Below are positions 14,113-22,727 of a stretch of 37,464 bases of DNA, one piece after another. Source of the DNA: JASBZA01 sp964345295 (GTDB lineage Bacteria; Bacillota; Clostridia; Saccharofermentanales; Fastidiosipilaceae); NCBI GenBank assembly GCA_964345295.1, contig CAYFQG010000013.1, forward strand, positions 1 through 37,464, read 5' to 3'. The notes beneath the pieces were generated by a model. The model worked only from the letters and a program-made list of their open reading frames with translations, had not been told where the DNA came from and did no database searches. Position numbers and translations under genes: made by a program. Within the stretch, counting starts at the first letter, position 1. Each line of letters starts with the position of its first letter.

Positions 14113-16749
14113 ATGTCTAAGTTATTATTAGTAGACGGTAATTCCATTATTAACCGGGCTTTTTACGGCCAAGGCCGGTCGGGGCAACTGACCGCTCCGG
14201 ACGGGACACCTACAGGGGCTGTCTATACATTTATTAATATGCTTTTGCGTTATAAGGCCGAATTTGAACCCAGCCATATAGCCGTGGCCTTCGATCGTAA
14301 GGAACCGACCTTTCGCCATGAACGCTATGCGGACTACAAGGCCAATCGAACCGGCATGCCGGAGGATTTGGCCGTCCAGATGCCGATTTTAAAATCCTGC
14401 CTGGAGGCTCTTAATGTCACTATGCTGGAACAAGCTGGCTATGAAGCGGATGACATTATTGGGACGGTGGCAACGAAAATCGCCCCCCATGCCCAAGTCT
14501 ATATTTTGAGCGGTGACCGAGACGACTTTCAGCTCCTGACCGACCGTGTTTGGCAAATATATCCTAAAACAGGCGGCCAAATGGTCTTATACACGCCCGA
14601 AAGTTTGGAAGAAGAGTTCGGACTTAGGCCCGACCAGATTGTAGACTATAAGGCCCTGGTAGGAGACAGTTCGGATAATATTCCGGGTGTCAAAGGTATA
14701 GGCAAAGTATCGGCAATGAAGCTCTTGGATCAATACGATGATTTGGACACCATTTATGCCCATGCCGATGAGATAAAAGGCGCCCTGGGAAATAAGGTAA
14801 GGGACGGCAAAGAAGATGCCTATCTGTCGCAAGAATTGGCCACTATTGACTGTGCCATGCCTATAGATCTTGATTTGGAAGCGATGGAAATAAGGCCGGT
14901 CCATGCGGAGAAGCTTTTCCGTGAATTTAACGCCTTGGGCTTTAATTCTTTGATTGAACGCTTTGATTTGGTTGAAGAAGGTTCGGTATCGAACAACGTT
15001 GACCTTCCGCCTTATAGCTTGCAAATCTTAACCGTAGACCAGTGCTTGGATCGGTTAAATAATTTCTCCCCTGAAACTCCGTTGTTTTTGACCTATCTGT
15101 TGGAGGAAGACCGGGTTACGGTTATACCGGCCTATTTAGGCGATGACGGTGAAGGCGGGCGATTAAACTATTTGGCTCTTGTGGCAGATTTTACTTACGA
15201 GGAATTACATAAGCTTCTTGAATCTATTTATTCTAGGGGACTTACACTGGTTACTTACGAGGCTAAGGCTTTGGCCAAAGCGGCCGACTTCTACCCCTTG
15301 GAGCGTTGGGAAGACCTGATGGTAACGGCCTATTTGCTAGGCTATGAAGTTCATAACAAGACTCTGGCCGAAACCTATAACCTGATCTTAGGCGAGGCTA
15401 TGCATTTCTCACAAGGCCTTCAGGAAGAAGAAAAAGACCTTAGCGAAAAACAGATTGATCTCTTGGCCGAGGCTTTGGCTTTGGCTGAACTTTATAAGAC
15501 CTTATCGCCTGATTTGGCCGAGAAAAAGCTGGAGGAGATGGCCGAGAAAATGGACTATCCTCTGGTCAGTGTTTTGGCCGGCATGGAAAAACGCGGCATC
15601 CTGGTGGACCGTGACTGCCTGCATGCCTTGGGTGAAAGTTTTAGAAGTACTGCCGAAAAACTGGAAGACGAAATTTTCCGTGAAGCTGGTCGGTCCTTTA
15701 ATATCAATTCGCCCAAGCAGCTAGGTCAAGTACTTTATGAAGATATGGGTATTACGCCCGGCAAGAAAACTGCCTCGGGAAATTATTCGACGGCGGCTTC
15801 GGAATTGGAGCGCCTGGCACCCTTTTACCCTATCGTCTCTATGGTTTTAGACTATAGAACCGTATCCAAACTGGATTCAACCTTTATCCAGGGTTTGGAC
15901 AAAGAAATTGCCTCCGATGGCCGTATCCATACGACCTTTCACCAGACCTTGACGACAACGGGGAGGCTGTCTAGTTCCGACCCTAACCTTCAAAATATTC
16001 CCATGCGAGATGATTTGGGTAGGCAAGTGCGTAAGGCTTTTATCCCGACACCCGGTTATGTCCTGATTGATGCCGACTATTCCCAGGTTGAGCTTAGAAT
16101 TTTGGCCGCTTTGTCTGAGGACGAGAATTTATTAGATGCTTTCCATGACAAGGCGGATATTCACAAGAGAACCGCTACGTCTATCTTCGGTGTCCGTGAA
16201 GATCAGGTGACGCCGGCACAGAGGTCTGCAGCAAAAACAGTAAACTTCAGTATTATTTACGGCATATCCGACTTCGGCTTGGCGCAAGATCTGAAAATTA
16301 CCCGAAAAGAGGCCAAGGCTTACATTGAGTCTTATTATGACCATTACAGCAAGGTCAAGCCTTATATGGATTCTCTTATTGCTTTTGCCTACGACCACGG
16401 CTATGTGGAGACTTATTTCGGTAGGAGACGTTACATTCCTGAGCTTCAGATGAAGAATTTTAATGTCCGTAAGTTCGGTGAGCGTGCCGCTATGAACGCA
16501 CCTATTCAAGGGACTGCGGCAGATATTATGAAACTGGCCATGATTCGTGCCGAAAAGGCCATTCGCGACCTGAATCTGGACGCGGGCCTTCTGGTTCAAG
16601 TCCACGACGAACTCTTGATGGAGGTACGTGAAGACCAGGCCAATCAGGCGGTGGAGCTTCTCAAGGACGCCATGGAAGGGGCAGTCGACCTGGGTGTGGC
16701 CTTGCCTGTTGATATCAAAGTCGCTTCCAATTGGTACGAGAGCAAGTAG
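14113..16749 (+). CDS. polA: DNA polymerase I
   Basis: This 878-residue protein has full bacterial Pol I length. The 5'-3' exonuclease covers about 1-290 (LLLVDGNSIINRAFYG, SGDRDDFQLL, YKALVGDSSDNIPG). The middle domain (about 305-470) has lost the proofreading residues: where Klenow reads D-x-E there is FLTYLLEED, and later acidic residues are absent, as in Bacillus Pol I. The polymerase domain (about 490-878) shows motif A DYSQVELRIL near D654, the O helix RSAAKTVNFSIIYG, and motif C QVHDELLMEV near 828. It fills gaps in Okazaki-fragment processing and excision repair. AAGGAAAGGA is the ribosome binding site. coaE follows 36 bp on. Confidence 0.97.
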   Translation: MSKLLLVDGNSIINRAFYGQGRSGQLTAPDGTPTGAVYTFINMLLRYKAEFEPSHIAVAFDRKEPTFRHERYADYKANRTGMPEDLAVQMPILKSCLEALNVTMLEQAGYEADDIIGTVATKIAPHAQVYILSGDRDDFQLLTDRVWQIYPKTGGQMVLYTPESLEEEFGLRPDQIVDYKALVGDSSDNIPGVKGIGKVSAMKLLDQYDDLDTIYAHADEIKGALGNKVRDGKEDAYLSQELATIDCAMPIDLDLEAMEIRPVHAEKLFREFNALGFNSLIERFDLVEEGSVSNNVDLPPYSLQILTVDQCLDRLNNFSPETPLFLTYLLEEDRVTVIPAYLGDDGEGGRLNYLALVADFTYEELHKLLESIYSRGLTLVTYEAKALAKAADFYPLERWEDLMVTAYLLGYEVHNKTLAETYNLILGEAMHFSQGLQEEEKDLSEKQIDLLAEALALAELYKTLSPDLAEKKLEEMAEKMDYPLVSVLAGMEKRGILVDRDCLHALGESFRSTAEKLEDEIFREAGRSFNINSPKQLGQVLYEDMGITPGKKTASGNYSTAASELERLAPFYPIVSMVLDYRTVSKLDSTFIQGLDKEIASDGRIHTTFHQTLTTTGRLSSSDPNLQNIPMRDDLGRQVRKAFIPTPGYVLIDADYSQVELRILAALSEDENLLDAFHDKADIHKRTATSIFGVREDQVTPAQRSAAKTVNFSIIYGISDFGLAQDLKITRKEAKAYIESYYDHYSKVKPYMDSLIAFAYDHGYVETYFGRRRYIPELQMKNFNVRKFGERAAMNAPIQGTAADIMKLAMIRAEKAIRDLNLDAGLLVQVHDELLMEVREDQANQAVELLKDAMEGAVDLGVALPVDIKVASNWYESK

Positions 16750-16785
16750 GCTTCGTCTTACTCAGGAAAGAAGGTATAAGCACTT

Positions 16786-17415
16786 ATGTTTATTATCGGT
16801 ATAACAGGTGGCATCGGGGCAGGTAAGTCCACGGTGGCCGACTTAATGGCTTCTTATGGCATACCCGTCTTAGATGCGGACCGAATCTCGCATGAGGTAA
16901 CTCGGGCCGGAGGTTCTGCCATAGGCGAAATTATCGAAAGCTTCGGTTCCGAATATATCGGTGAAGATAAGGCCTTGGACCGCAAGAAGATGGGTGACCT
17001 GGTTTTCCAGGACAAGAAACGTCTGGACCAATTGAGTTTTATAGTCCACCGCCATGTGATGGGCGAAATCGCTTCTAGAGTGGAAGCTTATAAGAAGAAA
17101 AAGACCAAAGTCTTAGTCTTGGATGTCCCGGTTCCGGTGAAAGAAGGTTTTCTTGACACCTGTGACCAGATTTGGCTGGTTTGGGCCGATACGGACATTC
17201 GTTTGGACCGCTTAGAGAAGCGCGGTATGACCAGAGAAGAGGCTAAAAGACGCATTGATATTCAGATGACCCGAGAAGAATATGAGCGTTTGGCCGACCA
17301 TGTCATCTTAAATAACGGCGATAGAGAAGCGCTCGAAAAAGAGCTCCTGTCACTGATGGAACAAGAGCTCTTATCCAGAGGTATAGCGTATTCAAAAGTA
17401 GAAGACGCTGAATAA
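16786..17415 (+). CDS. coaE: Dephospho-CoA kinase
   Basis: This 209-residue enzyme catalyses the last step of coenzyme A synthesis, phosphorylation of the ribose 3' hydroxyl of dephospho-CoA. The P-loop is GITGGIGAGKST (5-16); then DADRISHEV, the family's VLDVPVPVKEGFLDTCDQIWLVWAD, and the lid QMTREEY. Adjacent placement after polA is common in Bacillota. GAAGG lies about 11 nt upstream of the ATG. The gene ends 6 bp from the convergent ychF gene, with no visible terminator between. Confidence 0.95.
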   Translation: MFIIGITGGIGAGKSTVADLMASYGIPVLDADRISHEVTRAGGSAIGEIIESFGSEYIGEDKALDRKKMGDLVFQDKKRLDQLSFIVHRHVMGEIASRVEAYKKKKTKVLVLDVPVPVKEGFLDTCDQIWLVWADTDIRLDRLEKRGMTREEAKRRIDIQMTREEYERLADHVILNNGDREALEKELLSLMEQELLSRGIAYSKVEDAE

Positions 17416-17421
17416 ATTATT

Positions 17422-18516
17422 CTAGACGTTGAAGCGGAAGAGGACGACGTCTCCGTCTTGCACGACGTAGTCTTTGCCCTCAGAACGGACCAAGCCCAGT
17501 TCCTTACATTTGGCCATAGAACCTTCGCGGTCTAAATCGTCGTAAGCTACAATCTCGGCCCGGATGAAGCCTCTCTCGAAATCCGAGTGAATCTTACCGG
17601 CTGCCTGAGGGGCCTTGGTTCCCTTATTAATTGTCCATGCCCGGGTTTCCTGCTCACCGGTTGTGAGGTAAGAAATAAGACCCAAAAGACTATAGGAAGC
17701 TTTAATAATTTTATCTAGGCCGGATTCTTCGAGCCCCAATTCTTCCAGGAACATAGCGCGGTCTTCCACGTCCAGTGAAGCGATGTCTTCTTCAATCTTG
17801 GCACTGATAACGACCATCTGGGCACCCTCGGCTTGGGCTTTGGCCGCCACGGCTTGAACATGGGGGTTATCGTCGGCATGGCCAATCTCATCTTCATCGA
17901 CATTGGCTACATAGAGGATGGGCTTGGCGGAGAGAAGACTGAGTTCTTTGGTAAAGGGCAGGTCATCTTCTTCAACCTCAAAGATACGAGCGGACTTGCC
18001 TTCGCCTAAGTGCTCATAAAGGTCCTCTAAAAAGGCTACTTCTCTTTGTTTTTCTTTGTCGCCGGATTTGGACATCTTGCGTGCCTTGTCGAGGCGTCTT
18101 TCCAGCCACTCTAAATCCGCTAAAACCAATTCGGTATCAATGATATCCATATCTCGTGCCGCATCGGTGGTGCCGGCAACGTGGGTGATTTCCGGGTCGC
18201 TGAAGCAGCGCACTACTTCGATAATAGCATCGGTTTCTCTGATGTTGGCTAAAAATTGGTTGCCCAGGCCTTCGCCCTTGCTGGCGCCCTGGACCAAACC
18301 GGCTATATCGACAAATTCAATGACCGCAGGGACAATACGTTTGGAATGACTGATTTCCGATAGGCGGTCCAGACGGTGGTCGGGGACATGAACGACACCG
18401 ACGTTGGGTTCTATGGTACAGAAAGGATAATTGGCACTCTCGGCTCCGGCTGAGGTAATGGCATTAAAAAGGGTACTCTTACCTACATTGGGAAGCCCTA
18501 CGATTCCTAGCTTCAT
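17422..18516 (-). CDS. ychF: Redox-regulated ATPase YchF (OLA1 family)
   Basis: This 364-residue TRAFAC-class P-loop protein binds ATP rather than GTP. G1 is GLPNVGKST (7-15); the switch II region contains FVDIAGLVQGASKGEGLGNQFLANI; the G4 position is the atypical N-x-D-E (YVANVDEDE) in place of NKxD; a C-terminal TGS-like domain runs from about 280 to the end (TTGEQETRAWTI... YVVQDGDVVLFRFNV). It associates with ribosomes and is linked to oxidative stress response. The start at 18516 is preferred, since AAGGAG is 6 bp upstream; an ATG two codons earlier abuts that site. Confidence 0.95.
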   Translation of the reverse strand: MKLGIVGLPNVGKSTLFNAITSAGAESANYPFCTIEPNVGVVHVPDHRLDRLSEISHSKRIVPAVIEFVDIAGLVQGASKGEGLGNQFLANIRETDAIIEVVRCFSDPEITHVAGTTDAARDMDIIDTELVLADLEWLERRLDKARKMSKSGDKEKQREVAFLEDLYEHLGEGKSARIFEVEEDDLPFTKELSLLSAKPILYVANVDEDEIGHADDNPHVQAVAAKAQAEGAQMVVISAKIEEDIASLDVEDRAMFLEELGLEESGLDKIIKASYSLLGLISYLTTGEQETRAWTINKGTKAPQAAGKIHSDFERGFIRAEIVAYDDLDREGSMAKCKELGLVRSEGKDYVVQDGDVVLFRFNV

Positions 18517-18522
18517 ATACAT

Positions 18523-18773
18523 CTCCTTGTTCTAATGAAAATAACGGATAGTCTGCAGCACGTTATTCTACCACGAGTCTTAATCTTTTCAAATATTCCC
18601 GAAGTTCCAGTTAATGCTTAAATTCTTAACTGACAAGAGATGTGTTACACCTCGAAAAGTATTCGGCGACTAATTGATTTGGCCTTCCTAGATTCCAAAA
18701 GTAAATGCAAGGTAGAAAGAAGAACATTTGCATTTAGTCTTTGTAATGTTTAAGTTGCACTTACTCTTTTATA
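18523..18773. other. Intergenic region before the transposase remnants
   Basis: No gene is visible in these 250 bp. An inverted repeat AAATGCAA/TTGCATTT lies at 18703-18710/18728-18735. The stretch around 18745-18770 (TTTAAGTTGCACTTACT) resembles terminal sequences of IS30-type elements, but the opposite end is missing, so the element boundary is a guess. Confidence 0.3.
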
Positions 18774-18803
18774 TTGTCTTTCGTTTTCTTTTCTGTCTAC
18801 AAT
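18774..18803 (+). promoter_or_regulatory. Candidate promoter of the IS30-type fragment
   Basis: TTGTCT (18774-18779) and TACAAT (18798-18803) are 18 bp apart, 38 bp upstream of the transposase fragment's ATG. Confidence 0.4.
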
Positions 18804-18841
18804 ACATCTGTCAATAGTTGCTCTCTAGAAAGAGGAACTTT

Positions 18842-19135
18842 ATGAGTAGAACTTTGAAAACTAAAAAGACACATCTCTCTTTTTCAGATCGGCAAATCAT
18901 TGAAGCCGGTATTAGACAAGCATTCACTTTAAACCAGATAGCTACTCAAATAGAGAAATCTCCCTCCACGATTTCCAGAGAGATTCGAAAACACCGGAAG
19001 GAAACCTATACCTGTAAGTTGGATTTGGAGTGTGAGGCCTATACACATTGTCTCCATGGAAGAGTTTGTTCTTTAGACTGTCCGGACTATGAACCTTTCT
19101 GCTGTAAAAGACGCGATAAGTCTCCCGGAGCTTGA
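18842..19135 (+). pseudogene. IS30-family transposase, N-terminal fragment
   Basis: The ATG at 18842 has AGAGGAA upstream. The 97-residue fragment contains the IS30 helix-turn-helix (LSFSDRQIIEAGIRQAFTLNQIATQIEKSPSTISREIRKHR) and then the cysteine-rich region ending FCCKRRDKSPGA, where intact relatives continue into CNGC and the DDE catalytic domain. Everything beyond is missing. The sequence joins directly to the tail of a different transposase. The protein cannot be active in transposition but could still bind DNA. Confidence 0.8.
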
Positions 19136-19331
19136 TAAAAGAAAGGTAAGTTCAACGAATATTATGGAACGCCTAAATCGAGAGATAAGAAGACGGACCC
19201 AATCAATAGGGATTTTTCCCAGTCCGGAGTCTTATACCAGATTGTTGAGCATGTATCTGATAGAATGCACAGAAGACTGGTCTTGTGGAAAAGCTTACCT
19301 AAGTAAAGTTTTTCTTCAGACTTTAAGTTAG
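19110..19331 (+). pseudogene. IS256-family (mutator) transposase, C-terminal fragment
   Basis: In a different frame from the IS30 piece, the sequence reads SLPELDKRKVSSTNIMERLN then REIRRRTQSIGIFPSPES, the conserved C-terminal block of IS256/mutator transposases (T-N-x-x-E-R-x-N-R-E-I-R-R-R-T, followed by F-P-x-x-x-S). About 60-70 residues remain; the catalytic DDE domain is absent. The junction with the IS30 fragment lies near 19120-19135. No terminal inverted repeat was recognised downstream. Confidence 0.8.
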
Positions 19332-19627
19332 TAAAGAGCACTTTGTATAATGAAGCCTCATAAACAAAGTTGCGAACATAGACTGTCACTACCTTAATCT
19401 TCGTAGTATAAATTTCTTATTTTTTCAATTGAAATACTTCTGCCCATTGTTTCCCTTTTGAAAAAATAACTCTGAGTGAAGAGGTTTTATACGCGTAGAT
19501 GCCCGAACTAGCGTGAACTTCTCCTGTAAAAGTGAAGAATGGTTTCCACGTGCTTGTAATGGATACAAAATTAATGAAACAATTTCCTCCCTGTATAGGT
19601 ATAAGATAAAGAAGGTATATTCGGATT
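19332..19627. other. AT-rich region without an identifiable gene
   Basis: A leftward frame of 85 codons crosses this stretch (19674-19417), ending KGKQWAEVFQLKK. It has no ribosome binding site, no recognised domain, and enters the repeat beside the gap. It may be debris of an older gene. Nothing else is supported. Confidence 0.3.
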
Positions 19628-19682
19628 ATTGCTTGAATCTTATATATACAGTATGAAAAATTCAGATAAATCACTCTTGTTA
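19628..19682. repeat. 55-bp direct repeat, left copy (contig end)
   Basis: Identical over 55 bp to 19783-19837. The two copies directly flank the 100-N gap, as expected when two contigs of a k-mer assembly end in the same k-mer. Confidence 0.9.
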
Positions 19683-19782
19683 NNNNNNNNNNNNNNNNNN
19701 NNNNNNNNNNNNNNNNNNNNNNNNNNNNNNNNNNNNNNNNNNNNNNNNNNNNNNNNNNNNNNNNNNNNNNNNNNNNNNNNNN
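19683..19782. other. Assembly gap of exactly 100 N
   Basis: A run of exactly 100 undetermined bases between identical 55-bp ends; the conventional length suggests a gap of unknown true size. Confidence 0.98.
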
Positions 19783-19837
19783 ATTGCTTGAATCTTATAT
19801 ATACAGTATGAAAAATTCAGATAAATCACTCTTGTTA
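19783..19837. repeat. 55-bp direct repeat, right copy (contig end)
   Basis: Exact copy of 19628-19682, after which unique sequence leads into the yifB leader. It may mean that no sequence is missing and the contigs simply overlap. Confidence 0.9.
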
Positions 19838-19869
19838 CCATTTGTGGACTTTTGTCGCCCCATTAATTG

Positions 19870-19912
19870 AGAACTCTTTTCTATGCTTAAGTGGCTCAAG
19901 GAAAGGAGTTCT
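19870..19912 (+). promoter_or_regulatory. Hairpin masking the yifB ribosome binding site
   Basis: AGAACTCTTTTC (19870-19881) pairs with GAAAGGAGTTCT (19901-19912): 12 consecutive pairs with a single U-G, around a 19-nt loop. The right arm contains AAAGGAG, the Shine-Dalgarno of yifB, seven bases from its ATG. Structure in RNA would block initiation. The function as a control element is inference. Confidence 0.5.
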
Positions 19913-19915
19913 GTT

Positions 19916-21475
19916 ATGTCTGAAATTCACAAGGTTTACAGTGCCTGTATCCACGAGGACAAGGTACTTAAAATAGGTGGAGAAGTATCATTAAGTCGAG
20001 GACTTCCTTATTATCAGGTGGTGGGCCTGGGAGATTCTGCCGTAAAAGAATCCAGAGAGAGAATACGGCAGGCCTTTCGGAATCTAGGGATTAACTTTCC
20101 TAATAAGAGGATTACAGTTAATTTAAGTCCGGCCTGGGTCAGCAAGAAAGGGTCCGGTTTTGACTTGCCCATAGCTTTGGCACTTTTGCAGGCGATGGGG
20201 ATTGTGCCCGACGGCTTGGTCTTGGCCGCTATGGGTGAATTATCACTGACCGGAGATATTAGAGACGGACCGGAGGACTTGGCTTTGGTCTCGGCTTTTA
20301 CTAAGTCTTCGGATTCACCCATAGATTTCGTTTTACTACCTTATTTATGTAAGGAAAGATTGGAGAAATATTATGAGGGCGGCTACTATTTTCATAATCT
20401 CGGAGAGTGTGTTTCCTTTTTGAAAAAATGCAAACATCTTAAATCGAGAGAAAATGAAAATAAATTTTCAGTGCCTTTCGTCTTTAAGCCCAACTTTAGC
20501 GCAACGAAAATAGTGCCTCCGGATTTAAATATCAATTTGAAATTGCAAGAAACAGCTTGGCGAGCTTTAAATATTGCACTGGCCGGGAATCACCATCTTT
20601 TGATGCTTGGAGCAAAAGGTTCAGGCAAAACGACTTTGGCCAGATCAGGCCAATATCTCTTACCGTCTTTAGCAGAGGATAAGCTTTTTAATAAAATCCA
20701 AGAGTACGCTATGTCAGGCCTCTTATATCCCGGCCAAGGCTTGGTACCTTTTAGGGAGCCTCATTTTTCTATCAGTCAGGCTGCTCTTCTGGGAGGAAGT
20801 TATAGGTATCCTTTCGGTGAGGTGGCTTTGGCCTCGGGCGGCATTTTGTTCTTGGATGAGATTTCGGAATTTAGCCCGTCTACGCTTAATCTTCTGAGAA
20901 CTTGTGTTGAAGAACGTTCTATCAGTCGGACGAAGAATGGATTGACCAAGCGTTTTGATACGAACTTTATTCTAATCGCCTGTGCTAACCCTTGTGCCTG
21001 TGGTCAATATTTTGAAGAGGGGAATAAATGTACCTGTACCGACGGCGACTTGGCTCGGTATAGACGCAAATTTCAAAATCCTTTCTTCGATCGATTTGAT
21101 CTCTTTGTAGAGATGCATAGCATTCCGGAGGATGTCTTAGATCAAAGCTTGAAGGACAGAGATTTTTCCTTTGAGTCAGCTCGTGAGGCAATAGAAGAGG
21201 CCAGAGAGAGGCAATGGGCCAGGCAAGGCCAAGAGCCCGATAAGCTATTAAGAATGAACGGTAGTCTTCCCATAGGTGAATTTAAGAACCATCTTTCTAT
21301 TGAAGATAAGGCCTTGGAGCGTGTTAAACAGTTGGCCGGTCCTCTGGATTTATCGGTTAGAGCTTTTCAAAGCGTTTTGCGTGTGGCCAGAACTATTGCG
21401 GACATGGATGGTTCTCATAACGTTAAAGAGGCCCATGCCTTAGAAGCCTTGACTTATAGGAGACTTAGCTTATGA
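19916..21475 (+). CDS. yifB: YifB/ComM-family Mg-chelatase-like AAA+ ATPase
   Basis: This 519-residue protein has an N-terminal Lon-protease-like (ChlI) domain (about 10-165) with SRGLPYYQVVGLGDSAVKES, then the AAA+ domain with Walker A GAKGSGKTT, Walker B GGILFLDEISEF and sensor segments, and the family's cysteine-rich CANPCACGQY...CTC. A C-terminal Mg-chelatase domain follows (RMNGSLPIGEF to the end). ComM homologues are branch-migration helicases assisting integration of transforming DNA. ATG at 19916 is chosen for its AAAGGAG; an in-frame ATG 11 codons upstream has no such site. It overlaps dprA by 4 bp (ATGA), matching the joint DNA-uptake role. Confidence 0.92.
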   Translation: MSEIHKVYSACIHEDKVLKIGGEVSLSRGLPYYQVVGLGDSAVKESRERIRQAFRNLGINFPNKRITVNLSPAWVSKKGSGFDLPIALALLQAMGIVPDGLVLAAMGELSLTGDIRDGPEDLALVSAFTKSSDSPIDFVLLPYLCKERLEKYYEGGYYFHNLGECVSFLKKCKHLKSRENENKFSVPFVFKPNFSATKIVPPDLNINLKLQETAWRALNIALAGNHHLLMLGAKGSGKTTLARSGQYLLPSLAEDKLFNKIQEYAMSGLLYPGQGLVPFREPHFSISQAALLGGSYRYPFGEVALASGGILFLDEISEFSPSTLNLLRTCVEERSISRTKNGLTKRFDTNFILIACANPCACGQYFEEGNKCTCTDGDLARYRRKFQNPFFDRFDLFVEMHSIPEDVLDQSLKDRDFSFESAREAIEEARERQWARQGQEPDKLLRMNGSLPIGEFKNHLSIEDKALERVKQLAGPLDLSVRAFQSVLRVARTIADMDGSHNVKEAHALEALTYRRLSL

Positions 21476-22662
21476 ATGACGATTTACTTAGACTTGTGCT
21501 TTACTTGCTGCGTTTTAAGAATGCTCTGCCAAGATCTAATATGCTCTATCTTTTTGAACAAGGTCTTATGGATAAAGTCGTTACAAAAGAGGACTTAAGG
21601 GACTTTATCCTTGAGATGGGCTCGGCTTATGAAGCACACTTTGCTCCGAGTCTAAGAGAAAGTACGACGCTTCAAGGGAAACTTAATAATCTTTCAGACG
21701 TCTTGCCGGCTTTTTATAAGGAGGCAGAAGCTCTTAGGCAAGCTATGGTCAAAGAAAAGATTAATGCCCTAAGTCTGGAAGATGAGGCCTATCCCGACCT
21801 TCTTAAAGAAGCGGCAGATGCACCCCTTATTTTGTTTTATCAAGGAGATATTAGCTTACTAGATTCTTATAGCTATTATTTAAGCGTGGTGGGTTCCAGA
21901 AACATGACCTCCTACGGCAGGCGTTTTATCTTGGGTGAATTAAAAGCCCTGACCTCCTATCCGGTATGTTTGGTAAGCGGTTTAGCCAGAGGTTGTGATA
22001 CTATGGCCCATCAGATGGCTTTAGATAATCAGGGCTTTACCATAGCCTGCCTGGCCCATGGATTAGATTCCTGTTCTCCAAAAGAACATCTGCCGATAAA
22101 AAAGANNNNNNNNNNCCCCAACACTATGCAAAAAGCATTAACGGAATTTGAAAAGGAAGGGTTGGTTTTTTCTGAACTAGGGCCGGGCGTAAAGGCCAGA
22201 CCGTCGTTCTTTCCGGCCAGAAACCGAATCATTTCAGGCCTAAGCCAAGCTACTTTGATTGTAGAAGCTAAGGCCTCCAGCGGGTCATTAATTACGGCCG
22301 AGTTTGCGGCACAACAGGGAAGAGAGGTCATGGCCGTACCGGGGTCCATTTATCAGGAAAATTCCAGAGGCTGTAACCGTTTAATTCAAGACGGAGCCTT
22401 CCCGGTTACAAATTATCAGGATATTTTGGATATATTAGGGTTAGGTCCGGAGGATTTATTAAGAAGCATAGAACAATCGGATGCATCAGAAGACGGTAGT
22501 GATCCCGTAATCGCAGCTTTAAAGGAGGGCGATTTATCGGAGGAAGCTTTGGCCCAAAAACTAAAAACAAGTGTGATTGATATGCGTATCAGACTATTGC
22601 CTTATGAAGCTAAGGGTTTGGTCGGACGCTATAAAGGTAAGGTGTTTTTGACAAAAGCTTAA
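21472..22662 (+). CDS. dprA: DNA-processing protein DprA (contains 10-N gap)
   Basis: This roughly 396-residue protein protects incoming single-stranded DNA and loads RecA during transformation. A SAM-like N-terminal region precedes the Rossmann core: VVGSRNMTSYGRRF, LVSGLARGCDTMAHQMAL, then RNRIISGLSQATLIVEAKASSGSLITAEFAAQQGREVMAVPG, all diagnostic. The C-terminal winged helix (about 345-396) has the expected LSEEALAQKLKTS. Ten N at 22106-22115 fall between CSPKEHLPIKK and PNTMQKAL; the frame continues across, so the gap length may be approximately right, but the local residues are unknown. It overlaps yifB by 4 bp; the topA promoter lies in its last codons. Confidence 0.93.
   Translation: MNDDLLRLVLYLLRFKNALPRSNMLYLFEQGLMDKVVTKEDLRDFILEMGSAYEAHFAPSLRESTTLQGKLNNLSDVLPAFYKEAEALRQAMVKEKINALSLEDEAYPDLLKEAADAPLILFYQGDISLLDSYSYYLSVVGSRNMTSYGRRFILGELKALTSYPVCLVSGLARGCDTMAHQMALDNQGFTIACLAHGLDSCSPKEHLPIKKXXXXPNTMQKALTEFEKEGLVFSELGPGVKARPSFFPARNRIISGLSQATLIVEAKASSGSLITAEFAAQQGREVMAVPGSIYQENSRGCNRLIQDGAFPVTNYQDILDILGLGPEDLLRSIEQSDASEDGSDPVIAALKEGDLSEEALAQKLKTSVIDMRIRLLPYEAKGLVGRYKGKVFLTKA
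22106..22115. other. 10-N assembly gap inside dprA
   Basis: Ten undetermined bases in the Rossmann domain coding sequence. The flanks show no shared repeat. Confidence 0.98.
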
Positions 22663-22678
22663 AAACTGTGTATATAAT
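22648..22678 (+). promoter_or_regulatory. topA promoter
   Basis: TTGACA (22648-22653) lies in the last dprA codons. TATATA (22671-22676) is 17 bp away, overlapping TATAAT (22673-22678) at 19 bp. Transcription should start near 22685, giving a leader of about 40 nt. Confidence 0.65.
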
Positions 22679-22727
22679 AGCCCTCCGTGGAAGAAGTTTT
22701 AGCTTTAACAATTAAAAGGATGTAAAG

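Noticed and set aside
19417..19674. 85-codon leftward frame as a gene
   Set aside because: No ribosome binding site, no recognisable domain, and its start runs into the contig-end repeat.
19628..19837. Target-site duplication or phage attachment repeats
   Set aside because: The repeats abut an exactly 100-N gap and look like contig-end k-mer overlap, not biological duplication.
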